Shown piece by piece: positions 8,884 through 17,063 of a DNA stretch of 64,000 bases. The first letter of the stretch is position 1. Each line of letters opens with the position of its first letter. The DNA is from Blastococcus sp. Marseille-P5729 (GTDB taxonomy: Bacteria; Actinomycetota; Actinomycetes; Mycobacteriales; Antricoccaceae): assembly GCF_900292035.1 (NCBI RefSeq), contig NZ_OMPO01000002.1, positions 248,001 to 312,000 of the forward strand, read 5' to 3'. A program made the translations under genes and the position numbers. The notes under the pieces were generated by a model. It saw only the letters and a list, made by a program, of their open reading frames with translations, did not search any database and had not been told where the DNA came from.

Positions 8884-9756
8884 CGTGGGACGCTCGGTCG
8901 GCATCGTGGCGTTCTCGCCTGGGACGGCGAACCACGGATCCTTCAACCGGATCTGGCGGCCTTCCCGGCAGTGCGCCCAGAAGTCGCAGTGCCCGCACGC
9001 GGGGCTGACCCGCGCCGGGTAGGCGACGTCGGGGTCGGCGCCGGCCGCGAGCTCGCGCCGTGCCCGGTCCATGTCGTCGGCGGTGCTCGCCGCGCGCCGC
9101 ATCTGCCGTTGGCGCGTCTCGCTGGTGATCTCCGCGGCGGCTATCGTGCCGGACGGGATGTGATGCAGCTCGACCCGCGCGCAGCGCGCTCGGAAGGTAC
9201 GCTCCACCGCCACCGCGTAGACCGCGAGCTGCATCGACGCCCGCGCCTCGTGATCGGTGGGCACCGCCCGGCCGGTCTTGTAGTCGATGACGACCAGCGA
9301 GCCGTCGTCCAGCTCGTCGACGCGGTCGATGCGCCCCGAGATCGCCAGGTCACCGTACGGCGCTCCGACCGTGCGCTCGATGCCTCTGGGCTGGGTGCGC
9401 AGATCGACCTGCTCAGCGACGTACTGCGCGAGCTGGCCCGAGACGATCCGGAGCGCGCGTTGCGACTGCGCCGCGTCTCGAAAGCCCGCCGCGGGCCACA
9501 TCGCCCGCAGGTCCGCGATGACGGACTCCACGCTGCGTCGCGACGGCGGGGTATCCCAGATAGCGCGGAGCGCAGCGTGCACGGCGGACCCGATGCCCGT
9601 GTGCGCCCATGGTGCCCCACGGGCAGGCGTCGGCCGGTCGAGGTAGGCATAGCGGAACCGACGCGGGCAGGAGTCGAAGGTGTCCAGCTTGGCTGGCGTC
9701 ACCTGACGCAGCGGCGCCGGCATCCCGTCCAGGCCGAGCTGCTCCGCGGCGCTCAA
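8881..9756 (-). CDS. RecB-family (Cas4-like) nuclease with Fe-S cluster motif
   Basis: 291 aa PD-(D/E)XK nuclease. Visible nuclease residues: His in GSAVHAALRA, Asp in GRIDRVDELDDGSL, and VIDYKTGR. One Cys (FDSCPRRF, about residue 29) and a C-terminal CGHCDFWAHC make the four-Cys pattern of Cas4/AddB-type 4Fe-4S nucleases. There is no helicase domain and no cas gene nearby, so this is a stand-alone DNA-processing exonuclease. Start is TTG overlapping the TGA of the upstream gene, with GGAGG 5 nt before, so translation is coupled to that membrane-protein gene. Confidence 0.88.
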   Translation of the reverse strand: MSAAEQLGLDGMPAPLRQVTPAKLDTFDSCPRRFRYAYLDRPTPARGAPWAHTGIGSAVHAALRAIWDTPPSRRSVESVIADLRAMWPAAGFRDAAQSQRALRIVSGQLAQYVAEQVDLRTQPRGIERTVGAPYGDLAISGRIDRVDELDDGSLVVIDYKTGRAVPTDHEARASMQLAVYAVAVERTFRARCARVELHHIPSGTIAAAEITSETRQRQMRRAASTADDMDRARRELAAGADPDVAYPARVSPACGHCDFWAHCREGRQIRLKDPWFAVPGENATMPTERPT

Positions 9757-10835
9757 TCGTCCTCCGTGATCGAGCCGAGCAGCTCGCCCTCGTCGATCTG
9801 AGCGGTGTACCAGCCGGCGGGAAAGTCCCGTCCACCAGGGGAGAAGTACTGGGCACCGGGTCGGTAGTCGGGGTAGACCTGAACCGTCTGGTCGCCGATC
9901 ACCACGGCCCGTTGGGAGCCGGCCCGCTCTCCACGCGCCCGCTCGACCTCACGCGGAGCGCTCGTCGGCAGACCGGCGCGCTTTCGGGCGTAGTGCGCCG
10001 CGTGCGTACCTTCGCGCGTCGCGCGCATCGCGGCGTCGAAGTCGGCGTCCGAGTCCGCATCTGCGAGGATGTCGGCCGCCGCGATGTGACGTTCGCGCGC
10101 GTCACTCAGCGCATGCTGGACATGCGGGCCACCGCCTTCGCCCACGGTGTCGATGTCACGGGCCAGCGCGTCCAGCGCCCCGGTGACCTCCTCGCGGCGA
10201 GCCGCATGCCGCGTCGAGCGTGCCTTCTGCCGGTTGCGCAGCCACAGGTACCCGCCGCCGGCACCGATCAGCAACGCGCCGAGGATCCACGGGATCGCGC
10301 TGCCGAAGCCACTCCCGCCACCCTCGGCGTCCGCGCAGTCGGCGTCGTTCGCGTCGGGCGCGTCCGCGACCTTGTCGACGTAGGCGAGGAGGAAGGCGCT
10401 CAGGTCGCCTCCGGATCGCGTGTCCGCCTGCTCCTCGGCAGCCTCGTCGAGCAGGGGCTGCGCGCGGTCCGAGCAGATGACGTTCGACTGCGCGATCTGC
10501 TCGGTGCCCGAGACGACCACGAAGGTCCCCTTCTGCTGCAGGCTGTTCTGCAGCTGGGTGAGGACGTCGGCGGGAGGGGTGTTGGGCGCGACCACGGCGA
10601 TGTAGAGCGGGTCCTCGCCGATCTCGCCGGTCACGGCCGCGACATCGACCTGCTGCCCGGACTCGGGAGAGACGTAGACGTGCTCACCGTTGCCGAAGGC
10701 GGCACCGGCCGCGTCGGCCTCGGTCGCCGGATCCGCGATGGCCGGCCCGCGGGCGAGCAGCAGGAGTGCCAGCGTCGCGACGATCGTTGTTGCCAGGCGG
10801 GCCGCCGAGGAACGAGGGGCAAGGGTGGAGCGCAC
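9753..10835 (-). CDS. secreted/membrane protein of unknown function
   Basis: 360 aa. Signal peptide about residues 1-35 (LATTIVATLALLLLARGPAIADP), an extracytoplasmic acidic domain of about 140 residues with PLYIAVVAP and VICSDRAQPLLDEA, a membrane segment AIPWILGALLIGAGGGYLWL (about 178-197), then a basic cytoplasmic tail rich in Arg and Ala with a possible helical bundle. Two Cys in the outer domain may pair. I recognise no catalytic motif. GTG start lies 6 nt after TAACGT, a leaderless layout. It is translationally coupled to the downstream nuclease. Confidence 0.75.
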   Translation of the reverse strand: MRSTLAPRSSAARLATTIVATLALLLLARGPAIADPATEADAAGAAFGNGEHVYVSPESGQQVDVAAVTGEIGEDPLYIAVVAPNTPPADVLTQLQNSLQQKGTFVVVSGTEQIAQSNVICSDRAQPLLDEAAEEQADTRSGGDLSAFLLAYVDKVADAPDANDADCADAEGGGSGFGSAIPWILGALLIGAGGGYLWLRNRQKARSTRHAARREEVTGALDALARDIDTVGEGGGPHVQHALSDARERHIAAADILADADSDADFDAAMRATREGTHAAHYARKRAGLPTSAPREVERARGERAGSQRAVVIGDQTVQVYPDYRPGAQYFSPGGRDFPAGWYTAQIDEGELLGSITEDD

Positions 10836-10841
10836 CGGTCC

Positions 10842-10847
10842 ACGTTA
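10842..10847 (-). promoter_or_regulatory. -10 element of a leaderless start
   Basis: TAACGT on the minus strand, 6 nt before GTG 10835, with no Shine-Dalgarno between. Confidence 0.5.
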
Positions 10848-10903
10848 TCCCGCGGTGATCGACTCCGGCCGGAGGTCGGCCGCGTGCCTTGCGGATCGGG
10901 TGC

Positions 10904-11746
10904 TCAGAGCGGTCGGTGGTCGCGGATCGGACCGTCCGCTGGCGGTGCGCCAGCCCGTCTCGTGCCGCGGCCGTTCACACCCGCGAGCCGCTGCTTGAGG
11001 CGGCGTCCGGCGTCCGACGGCTCGTGGATGATGCTGTCGGCGTGCGGGCCGGCTGGTACGACGAGCCGGCCCGTCACCGGCCCGTCCTCGGGCGGAAAGG
11101 GTTCGAGGTCCATCCCGGCGAGCCGGGTCCCCAGGTCGGGGTCGGTCCGGGCGAGGTCGTCCAGGTCGCCCTGAGGATGGTCGACCGGCGGGTCGGTCAG
11201 CAGATCCGGCTCGATGACCGGGCTGGATCCGCCGAACAGCAGGTCCGAGACCTTCAGGTACAGCCGGTTGGCATGCGGTAGGAACTCGATGCGCGACATC
11301 GCCTGGTCCTGACCGGCCGATTCCACCACGAAGGTCCCGTAGCCGAAGATCTGCCCGATGAGCGGCTTCTCGAAGGTGAGGTCGGTGACCTTGCGCAGCG
11401 GCATCGCGGCGACGTGGCGGGTGATGACGCCGTGGACCAGCAGCGCGCGTTGGGTGGTGATGACGAACCGTTCCATCCGCCACTCGAGAACCAGGTACGC
11501 CAGCCGCACGAGCGCACCGAGCACGATCAGCAGGGTGATCGCCTCTACGGTCGGCACGTACGGCACGAGCAGCTGGATCATGAAGGCGCCCGCAATGAAG
11601 CCCAGAGTCTCCAGGAACGCCGCGGCCATCACCATGATGTGTCTACGGACGCCGACGACGACGGTCTCCTCAGGCAGCAGATAGGGCGCGGGGTCGCCCA
11701 GACCCCGCGCGATCACCTGCTGGCTGCGGTCGATGGTGGCCGGCAT
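10904..11746 (-). CDS. bacterial PH-domain (bPH2/DUF304) membrane protein
   Basis: 280 aa. Starts MPATIDRSQQVIARGLGDPAP; two membrane segments about residues 37-90 (IMVMAAAFLETLGFIAGAFM and AITLLIVLGALVRLAYLVL) precede a bPH2 domain (MERFVITTQRALLVHGVITRHVAAMPLRKVTDLTFEKP). The tail after about residue 175 is polar and probably disordered, with an Arg-rich end. Role unknown; related proteins are membrane-associated and implicated in envelope functions. ATG 11746 is chosen because the longer frame to 11815 overlaps the small downstream-oriented gene. It follows that gene by 19 bp. Confidence 0.8.
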   Translation of the reverse strand: MPATIDRSQQVIARGLGDPAPYLLPEETVVVGVRRHIMVMAAAFLETLGFIAGAFMIQLLVPYVPTVEAITLLIVLGALVRLAYLVLEWRMERFVITTQRALLVHGVITRHVAAMPLRKVTDLTFEKPLIGQIFGYGTFVVESAGQDQAMSRIEFLPHANRLYLKVSDLLFGGSSPVIEPDLLTDPPVDHPQGDLDDLARTDPDLGTRLAGMDLEPFPPEDGPVTGRLVVPAGPHADSIIHEPSDAGRRLKQRLAGVNGRGTRRAGAPPADGPIRDHRPL

Positions 11747-11765
11747 GGCTGCGTCTCGTCGCGCC

Positions 11766-11927
11766 CTAGGCGAAGACCGACCTGACGAAGTCCGCGAAGT
11801 TGCTCGCGGCGTCACCCAGTCCCGAGACCGCCGAGCGGACGATGCTCGAGGATTCCTGCGGGAAGCTCAGGACGTAGAAGATGACGAAGGCGACCAGCAG
11901 CAGGCCGACGATCTTCTTGACGTTCAT
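11766..11927 (-). CDS. small single-pass membrane protein
   Basis: 53 aa: MNVKKIVGLLLVAFVIFYVL forms a basic N-terminus plus one membrane helix, followed by a short amphipathic tail (VRSAVSGLGDAASNFADFVR). ATG 11927 has GGAG about 8 nt upstream. It lies just before the PH-domain gene, in the same direction, and may act with it. No family recognised; similar 50-60 aa proteins occur at this position in other actinobacteria as far as I recall. Confidence 0.7.
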   Translation of the reverse strand: MNVKKIVGLLLVAFVIFYVLSFPQESSSIVRSAVSGLGDAASNFADFVRSVFA

Positions 11928-12187
11928 GGTGCTGTCTCCGACTCGTGGGACTCCGGGGGAAGATCGGCGCGAATGAGTCACCACACACGCCACAGGTGTC
12001 ACTTCGTTAACACGGTACCGGCTCTCACCACAATTCCCGTGCAACCGTGCCCAAAACGACATGGGCGGACCCACCCAGACCGACCCCGGGGTGTTGCCGG
12101 GACCGCTCCCCGGCCGTTCCCCGGGCGTCCGTCGGGTGGCACACTGTCCTGGCACCGCGCACCCCCAGCACCGCAGAGAGTCCGCCC
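11928..12187. other. divergent intergenic region, no gene seen
   Basis: 260 bp between the small membrane protein and the HTTM operon. It is locally AT-richer near 11985-12060 and should hold both promoters, but I could not pick a convincing -10/-35 pair in either direction. No open frame here looks coding. Confidence 0.5.
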
Positions 12188-12661
12188 TTGTCCCAGACCA
12201 CGTCCCCGCCGCGTACGCCGCCGCAGGCCAGCCTGAGCCGCAGGGGGGTCGCCACCCGTCTCGCCCTGTCCTCGCTGGCATTACTGCTGCTGCTGTACGG
12301 GACCTTCTTTGGCTCCGACTCGGACTTCCCCTTCGGCCCGTTCCGCATGTATGCCACCCGCAACGCCCCCGACGGCACGGTCAACTCGCTGCGTCTCGAA
12401 GGGGTTACCAGCCAGGGCGAGACGGTCCCGATCAGCGCCGGCTCGCTGGGCCTGCGCCGCGCCGAGCTGGAGGGCTCGCTCCCGCGGATGAAGGACGAGC
12501 CCGAGCTCATGGAGGAGATGGCGCAGCGTTATGCGGTCAACAACCCCGACCTGCCGCAGCTGGTCGAGCTGCAGGTCGTCGTCCGGGTCTACCAGCTGAG
12601 GGACGGCAAGGAGACTGGAGAGTACGAGGACCGCATCGAGGCGGTGTGGAAACAGCCATGA
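12188..12661 (+). CDS. membrane-anchored protein of unknown function paired with HTTM
   Basis: 157 aa from TTG 12188. A Ser/Pro-rich basic start is followed by a membrane segment LALSSLALLLLLYGTFFG (about residues 24-41), then an extracytoplasmic domain with FPFGPFRMYATRNAPDG and an acidic helix PELMEEMAQRYAV. This FPFGPFxMY-type pattern accompanies HTTM proteins; the two genes overlap by ATGA, so they are translated together. The start is uncertain: there is only a weak AGAGAG upstream, and in-frame codons reach back to 12047. Confidence 0.65.
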   Translation: MSQTTSPPRTPPQASLSRRGVATRLALSSLALLLLLYGTFFGSDSDFPFGPFRMYATRNAPDGTVNSLRLEGVTSQGETVPISAGSLGLRRAELEGSLPRMKDEPELMEEMAQRYAVNNPDLPQLVELQVVVRVYQLRDGKETGEYEDRIEAVWKQP

Positions 12662-13671
12662 GCACCCCACCGCAGACCGCCATCGAGCGCCGCTCCGGGG
12701 TGATGGGCTGGCTGTTCGAGCCGCTACCGCTGCACCGAGTGGCGGTCATGCGCGTGGTCGCGTACCTGTTCGTGCTGGTCGACATGTTCCTGACCACGGC
12801 CTGGGTGGCGCAGAAGGCCAATGCACCCCAGAGTCTCTACCGGCCGCTGCACATCGCCGAGCTGCTGTTCCTCCCGCACCCGAGCTTCGCCTATGTGACG
12901 ACCTTGCAGTGGCTGTTGGTGGCGGCGGCGCTGATCGCGGCGACGGGCTGGCGCCCCCGGATCACCGGAACCGCGGTCGCCGTCCTGTACCTGCTGTGGA
13001 TGATCGTCGGGATGTCCTACGGCAAGGTCGATCACGACCGGTTCGCCTACCTGGTGCTGCTGGCCGTGCTGCCGACCGCCGGGACCGCCCGCTGGGGTGA
13101 TCGGCGCAAGACCGAGGCGGCCGGGTTCGCGCTGCAGACGGTCTTCGTGGCGGTGATGCTGACCTACTTCCTGTCGACGATCGCCAAGATCCGTTTCGGC
13201 GGCTGGGACTGGCCCACCGGCGCCACCCTCACCCGGGCGTTCATCCGCCGCGGCACGCCGCTGGTCGAATGGGTGCTCGACTACCCGTGGATGCTGGTCG
13301 CGGCCCAGCACGCGATCATCATCCTCGAGGCCCTGTCGCCGCTGATGCTGCTGTGCCGCTCGCCCAAGGCACGGATCCTGCTGGTCTGCGGGCTGCTGGC
13401 CTTCCACCTCTCGGTGTTCGCCTCGGTGACGATCATCTTCCTGCCGCACTGCGTCGCCGTCCTGGCGATCCTCCCGTGGGAGGTGTTCCTGCGCCGTCCC
13501 TCCGACGTCCCCCGCAGAACGGGATCAGCTGGCGGGGGACCCGTCGGCCTCGGACGTGCGCGGAGCGGTGGCGCTGGCGGCGCCGGGGCGCAGGTGCGCC
13601 GGCATCGCGCACGCCGGGGTACCGCCGGGGAGTCGGTCGCGGTTGCGGGCGATCCACTTATAGACGACTGA
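12658..13671 (+). CDS. HTTM-domain (vitamin K carboxylase-like) membrane protein
   Basis: 337 aa polytopic membrane protein. The family signature lies in LPLHRVAVMRVVAYLFVLVD, FLPHPSFAYV, the segment with YGKVDHDRFAYLVLLAVLP, and LSTIAKIRFGGWDWPTG. HTTM proteins resemble the transmembrane part of vitamin K-dependent gamma-carboxylase and may be redox enzymes; a DUF393 thiol-disulfide protein encoded next door fits that idea. The recognisable domain ends near residue 280 (LPWEVFLRRP). The last 55 or so residues are an Arg/Gly-rich tail read antisense to the 3' end of the DUF393 gene. Confidence 0.82.
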   Translation: MSTPPQTAIERRSGVMGWLFEPLPLHRVAVMRVVAYLFVLVDMFLTTAWVAQKANAPQSLYRPLHIAELLFLPHPSFAYVTTLQWLLVAAALIAATGWRPRITGTAVAVLYLLWMIVGMSYGKVDHDRFAYLVLLAVLPTAGTARWGDRRKTEAAGFALQTVFVAVMLTYFLSTIAKIRFGGWDWPTGATLTRAFIRRGTPLVEWVLDYPWMLVAAQHAIIILEALSPLMLLCRSPKARILLVCGLLAFHLSVFASVTIIFLPHCVAVLAILPWEVFLRRPSDVPRRTGSAGGGPVGLGRARSGGAGGAGAQVRRHRARRGTAGESVAVAGDPLIDD

Positions 13672-13980
13672 GGCTACCCAGGAGAACGGCGGCGTCTGCG
13701 CGAGGAAGGCGAGCGGCCGCCACCTGAGCCCGGTGGCCCTCAGCAGGTCACCGACCGCGATGTGCGCCGAGGTCACGCGCCCGTCGGGCTCGACCCACTG
13801 CACGGCCTCCTCGCACTCCTTCACCGTCAGTCCGAGGCTGTCGAGGTCGGCGTGCTGAAAGGCGACGATGTCCAGCTCGGCAGTGAGATGCCGCTCGACG
13901 AACCCGACGCACTTCGTGCAGATCCCGCAGTCTCCGTCGTACACCAGCACCGGCCTGGTTCGCGCTGCCCCGCTAGTCAT
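13525..13980 (-). CDS. DUF393 (DCC family) thiol-disulfide oxidoreductase-like protein
   Basis: 151 aa. Starts PVLVYDGDCGICTKCVGFVE, with the DGxCxxC motif of the DCC family, a thioredoxin-like fold often next to HTTM proteins. Core ends about residue 117 (VVYKWIARNR), then a Pro/Ala/Ser tail. ATG 13980 overlaps the stop of the upstream DUF2332 gene by 8 bp. Its last 147 bp overlap the HTTM gene tail to tail on the other strand, so one of the tails may be dispensable or the stop of one gene may be wrong. Confidence 0.85.
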   Translation of the reverse strand: MTSGAARTRPVLVYDGDCGICTKCVGFVERHLTAELDIVAFQHADLDSLGLTVKECEEAVQWVEPDGRVTSAHIAVGDLLRATGLRWRPLAFLAQTPPFSWVASVVYKWIARNRDRLPGGTPACAMPAHLRPGAASATAPRTSEADGSPAS

Positions 13981-15109
13981 GCATGCTCCCTATCCAGTGG
14001 GCGTTCTGGCCCGACGGCTCGGCGGAGGCCAGCAGCACCGACGTCCGCGACGGCCAGCTGTCCAGCCGCAGCTCGAAGCGGTGCGGGTCGATGCGGGCGG
14101 CGCCGCGGCGCAGGGATGCACCGACGGGGTCGTCGTACAGCAGTCGCTGGGCGCCCGCGGGCTCGAAACTGATCACGTGCAGCGGGGCCGCGTCGGTGGC
14201 GCGACCGGCAGCCCCCAGGATCTCGGTGGCCAGCTCGGTCCGTTCGGGCACCGCCATCTCAAGGACGACGTCGCTGTGCCACACGACGGACGCCGCGTCG
14301 GTACGCGGCCACGAGATCCCCCGGGGCAGCCACACCGACGAGGCCATCTGCTCCACCTGGATGCCGGCCCGATCGACCGCGGCGATGGCCTGCGAGATCC
14401 TCTCGAGCTCGGACGGCGTGTCCGGCCCGGCCCAAGCCAGTAGCTCAGCGCGGTCGGCGGAGCTGCTCGGATCAAAACCTACGAGGTCGCACCCGGTCGC
14501 TGCCAGGATCGGCGGGATGTCCTGGTGGTCGACCTGCGGCGCCACCGCCCAGGGGTGGCCGAGGTACACGGCGCTGTCGGCGGGCCCGACCGAGTGGCCG
14601 AAGAAGTCCTGGCGGAACATCGGGGCCGCCAGCGCGAACCCCGGCCCGGCGCCGACGTCGAAGATGCGCACCGGCTGGCCGCTGGACTGCCCGACGTACG
14701 CCAGCGCCGCAAGCAGCATCGCCCCGCGGGCGGGGTCGCTGCGGCGTCCCGGGCGGATCATCCGGGCGATGATCTCGCCAGCTCGCTCGGCGACGACGTC
14801 CCGGGCGACCGGCCAGATCTCGTGCAGGTTGCCGTGGCCCCCGGTGCTCGGGTACATGGCAGCGAGCTCCCTGCTGCCGGTCAGTGCAAGTGCGTGCACG
14901 GCCGCCGCGAACCGCGACGGTAGCTCGTCGGGCAGCAGTACCCGCCCGTTGCGCTCCCCTCGATCGAGCACAGCACGCAGCAGCCGCGCCATCACGCCGT
15001 CCGCCTCGATGTCCAGCGCGGCACCGCGCAGCAGCGACGCGTTCACCCGAGAGTCGCGCATCGCGCGCGCCGCCGCCTTGAAGGAGGCGGCCAGATCGAC
15101 TCCTGCCAT
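13973..15109 (-). CDS. DUF2332 family protein
   Basis: 378 aa soluble protein. The recognisable part is the glycine-rich FDVGAGPGFALAAPMF (about residue 148), corresponding to the VGASAGLNL motif of DUF2332, followed by the acidic DPSSSADRAELLAW. This motif resembles the SAM-binding loop of methyltransferases, but activity has not been shown to my knowledge. ATG 15109 is 14 bp after the upstream gene. It overlaps DUF393 by 8 bp, making a leftward run WS/DGAT-like, DUF6912-like, DUF2332, DUF393. Confidence 0.72.
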   Translation of the reverse strand: MAGVDLAASFKAAARAMRDSRVNASLLRGAALDIEADGVMARLLRAVLDRGERNGRVLLPDELPSRFAAAVHALALTGSRELAAMYPSTGGHGNLHEIWPVARDVVAERAGEIIARMIRPGRRSDPARGAMLLAALAYVGQSSGQPVRIFDVGAGPGFALAAPMFRQDFFGHSVGPADSAVYLGHPWAVAPQVDHQDIPPILAATGCDLVGFDPSSSADRAELLAWAGPDTPSELERISQAIAAVDRAGIQVEQMASSVWLPRGISWPRTDAASVVWHSDVVLEMAVPERTELATEILGAAGRATDAAPLHVISFEPAGAQRLLYDDPVGASLRRGAARIDPHRFELRLDSWPSRTSVLLASAEPSGQNAHWIGSMHD

Positions 15110-15122
15110 CTGTGCGCTGCCC

Positions 15123-15614
15123 CTACCGGTGGTGCGGGTAGGCCTCGATGAGCTGGTCGAGCTCGGCGGGGTCGTGCCACAGCAGCAGGCGGGTCTCCAC
15201 CTTGCTGTACTGGTCGTCCGAGGGCTGCTTGCCCTGACGCACGAGCGTCAGCAGCGTGTTGACATCCTTCGAGGCGTCGAGCTCATCGACGTAGATCGCG
15301 CTGAGGGCCTCGCGCGGCAGCCTGTCGATCACGTAGTCGCCCTCGTCGTTGAGCACCGGAGCCTCCGACGAGACGCGACCGGCGAGGACGACGCGCAGCG
15401 GCATCTCCTGGGAGTCGATCAGGCGCTGCACGCTCAGCGCAGCCGCGTCGCACAACGAGTCGAACTCGGCCTGCTCGATGTCGTCGGCGGAGAACTCGGA
15501 CTTCGGGAGGTCGCTGAAGCAGACCACGACATCGCGCAGCTCGTCGTTCTTGACCGCCTCGAGCGACGCTACGGTGGCGGGTGCGAACACGGTGATCCGG
15601 TGCGGCACGGTCAT
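15123..15614 (-). CDS. DUF6912-like conserved protein
   Basis: 163 aa acidic cytoplasmic protein: RITVFAPATVASLEAV, FDSLCDAAALSVQRL and PLRVVLAGRVSSEAPV match my memory of an actinobacteria-only family (DUF6912) with no known function. ATG overlaps the TGA of the upstream acyltransferase; alternatively GTG 15608, two codons in, is better spaced from GAGGGAG. Translational coupling with the acyltransferase is probable. Confidence 0.6.
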   Translation of the reverse strand: MTVPHRITVFAPATVASLEAVKNDELRDVVVCFSDLPKSEFSADDIEQAEFDSLCDAAALSVQRLIDSQEMPLRVVLAGRVSSEAPVLNDEGDYVIDRLPREALSAIYVDELDASKDVNTLLTLVRQGKQPSDDQYSKVETRLLLWHDPAELDQLIEAYPHHR

Positions 15615-17017
15615 CTCCCTCTCTTCACGGCGGCGAGCAGCTCGGCGAGCGCGCCATCGACCATCGAGGCTAGTACCTCGAGGTCGACCATGCTGTCGCG
15701 ATCGGCGTTGAGGCCGAAGTAGACCCGCCCGTTGTACGAGGTCACGCCGATCGCGAGCGCCTGCTTGTGCGACAGCGGCAGCAGCGGATACACCTCGACC
15801 AGCTTCGCCCCCGCGGCGTACATCGGCTCCTGTGGCCCGGGCGCGTTGGTGACGACGAGATTCGTCGCGCGCCCGACCAGATCCCGGCTCACCCGCGCAC
15901 CGAGCGAGTGCAAGGTGGACGGCGCGAACCAGCCCAGAGACGCCAGCGCGTCAGCCGGGACGGCGCGCCGCGAGGTAGCGTGCGCCGACATCGCGTACGA
16001 GATCTGGCGCAGCCGCAGCGCCACCGCGTCCTCGCCGACCGGCAGCTCGACCGTCATCGACGACACGCGGTCGGTCGAGCCGAAGTGGGCGTCCTCGTCG
16101 AAGGCGTGCACCGACACCGGCACCAGTGCGCGGAGCACGGTGTCGCGACGTACCACCTCTCCGCGGGCGGTCATCCAGCCGCGCAGGGCGCCTGCGATGA
16201 CGGCCAGGACCACGTCGTTGACCGAGCAGTCGCTGATGTTCTTGATCTCGCGGAAGGACTCCAGTGGGTGGTCGGTGAGCGCGATCCGTCGCTGGCTGCC
16301 GACGGAGACGTTCAGTGGACTGCCTTCCGCAGGGTCGAACACCCATCGGGCCGTGGCGCTGACGGCGAGCGCGGCCTCCAGCAGTCGCTCGCCGGCCTGC
16401 TTGAGGTTGGTGAGCGTGGTCCGGGTGTTGTCGATGACGGTCAGCGGTGAGGTGATGGCCTCCTTGGCGATCTCGAGCAGCAGGTCCATCCGGGAGGGCT
16501 CGGGCCGTGGGCTCCAGTCGTCCTCGACCTCGGCACGCGGAATGCGGCTGCGGTCCAGCAGCACCTCGCCGATCTCCATGCCGACGGCGGAGTCGATCAT
16601 GGCGCAATGCGACTTGGTGATCATCGCGACCTTGCCGCCGGCCAGGCCCTCGACCAGGTAGATCTCCCACAGCGGCCGGTCGCGGTCCAGTCGGCGTGAC
16701 ATCAGCCGGCTGGCGAGCTCAGTGAGGGCCGCGGCGTCCCCGGGCTTGGGCAGCGCCGAGCGCCGCACATGGAAGCTGACGTCGAAGTCCTCGTCGTCCA
16801 CCCAGCGGGGCGCGGAGATGCCGCCGGGCACCGTGACGACCTTCTGCCGGTATCTCGGGACCAGCGCGACGCGCTGCTCGATGAGGCGCGCCATCCGCTC
16901 GTAGTCGAACCCGGAGCGGGGCGGCTGCAGGATCATGATCGTGCCCACGTGCATCGGAGTCGTGAGCTCCTCGACGTCGAGGAATGCTGCATCCGCCGGG
17001 CTGAGCCGTTCGCTCAC
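15611..17017 (-). CDS. wax ester synthase/diacylglycerol acyltransferase family protein, altered active site
   Basis: 468 aa, normal length for WS/DGAT proteins that move acyl groups from acyl-CoA to alcohols or diacylglycerol for storage lipid. Family features: LSPADAAFLDVEELTTPMHVG at the start, PRWVDDEDFDVSFHVRR, RPLWEIYLVEGLAGGKVA, NDVVLAVIAGALRGWM, and VVTNAPGPQEPMYAAGA near the end. The catalytic HHxxxDG is replaced by HCAMIDS (about residue 139), so the second His, the proposed base, is Cys and the Gly is Ser. GTG start with GGAGG 4 nt upstream. It may be inactive or have another activity. Confidence 0.85.
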   Translation of the reverse strand: MSERLSPADAAFLDVEELTTPMHVGTIMILQPPRSGFDYERMARLIEQRVALVPRYRQKVVTVPGGISAPRWVDDEDFDVSFHVRRSALPKPGDAAALTELASRLMSRRLDRDRPLWEIYLVEGLAGGKVAMITKSHCAMIDSAVGMEIGEVLLDRSRIPRAEVEDDWSPRPEPSRMDLLLEIAKEAITSPLTVIDNTRTTLTNLKQAGERLLEAALAVSATARWVFDPAEGSPLNVSVGSQRRIALTDHPLESFREIKNISDCSVNDVVLAVIAGALRGWMTARGEVVRRDTVLRALVPVSVHAFDEDAHFGSTDRVSSMTVELPVGEDAVALRLRQISYAMSAHATSRRAVPADALASLGWFAPSTLHSLGARVSRDLVGRATNLVVTNAPGPQEPMYAAGAKLVEVYPLLPLSHKQALAIGVTSYNGRVYFGLNADRDSMVDLEVLASMVDGALAELLAAVKRGR

Positions 17018-17063
17018 CGAGCCTCCTTCTCGCGCTGGACTGCACTGAGACTACGGGAGAGGC

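Noticed and set aside
8881-9756. CRISPR-associated Cas4
   Set aside because: The nuclease has Cas4-like motifs, but no repeats or other cas genes occur in the window.
7786-9801. 671-codon plus-strand frame
   Set aside because: Antisense to the aminotransferase and nuclease; composition is low-complexity Arg/Asp/Val.
9609-11174. 521-codon plus-strand frame
   Set aside because: Antisense shadow of the membrane protein and PH-domain gene.
13983-15722. 579-codon plus-strand frame
   Set aside because: Antisense to DUF2332 and DUF6912-like genes; no domain recognisable.
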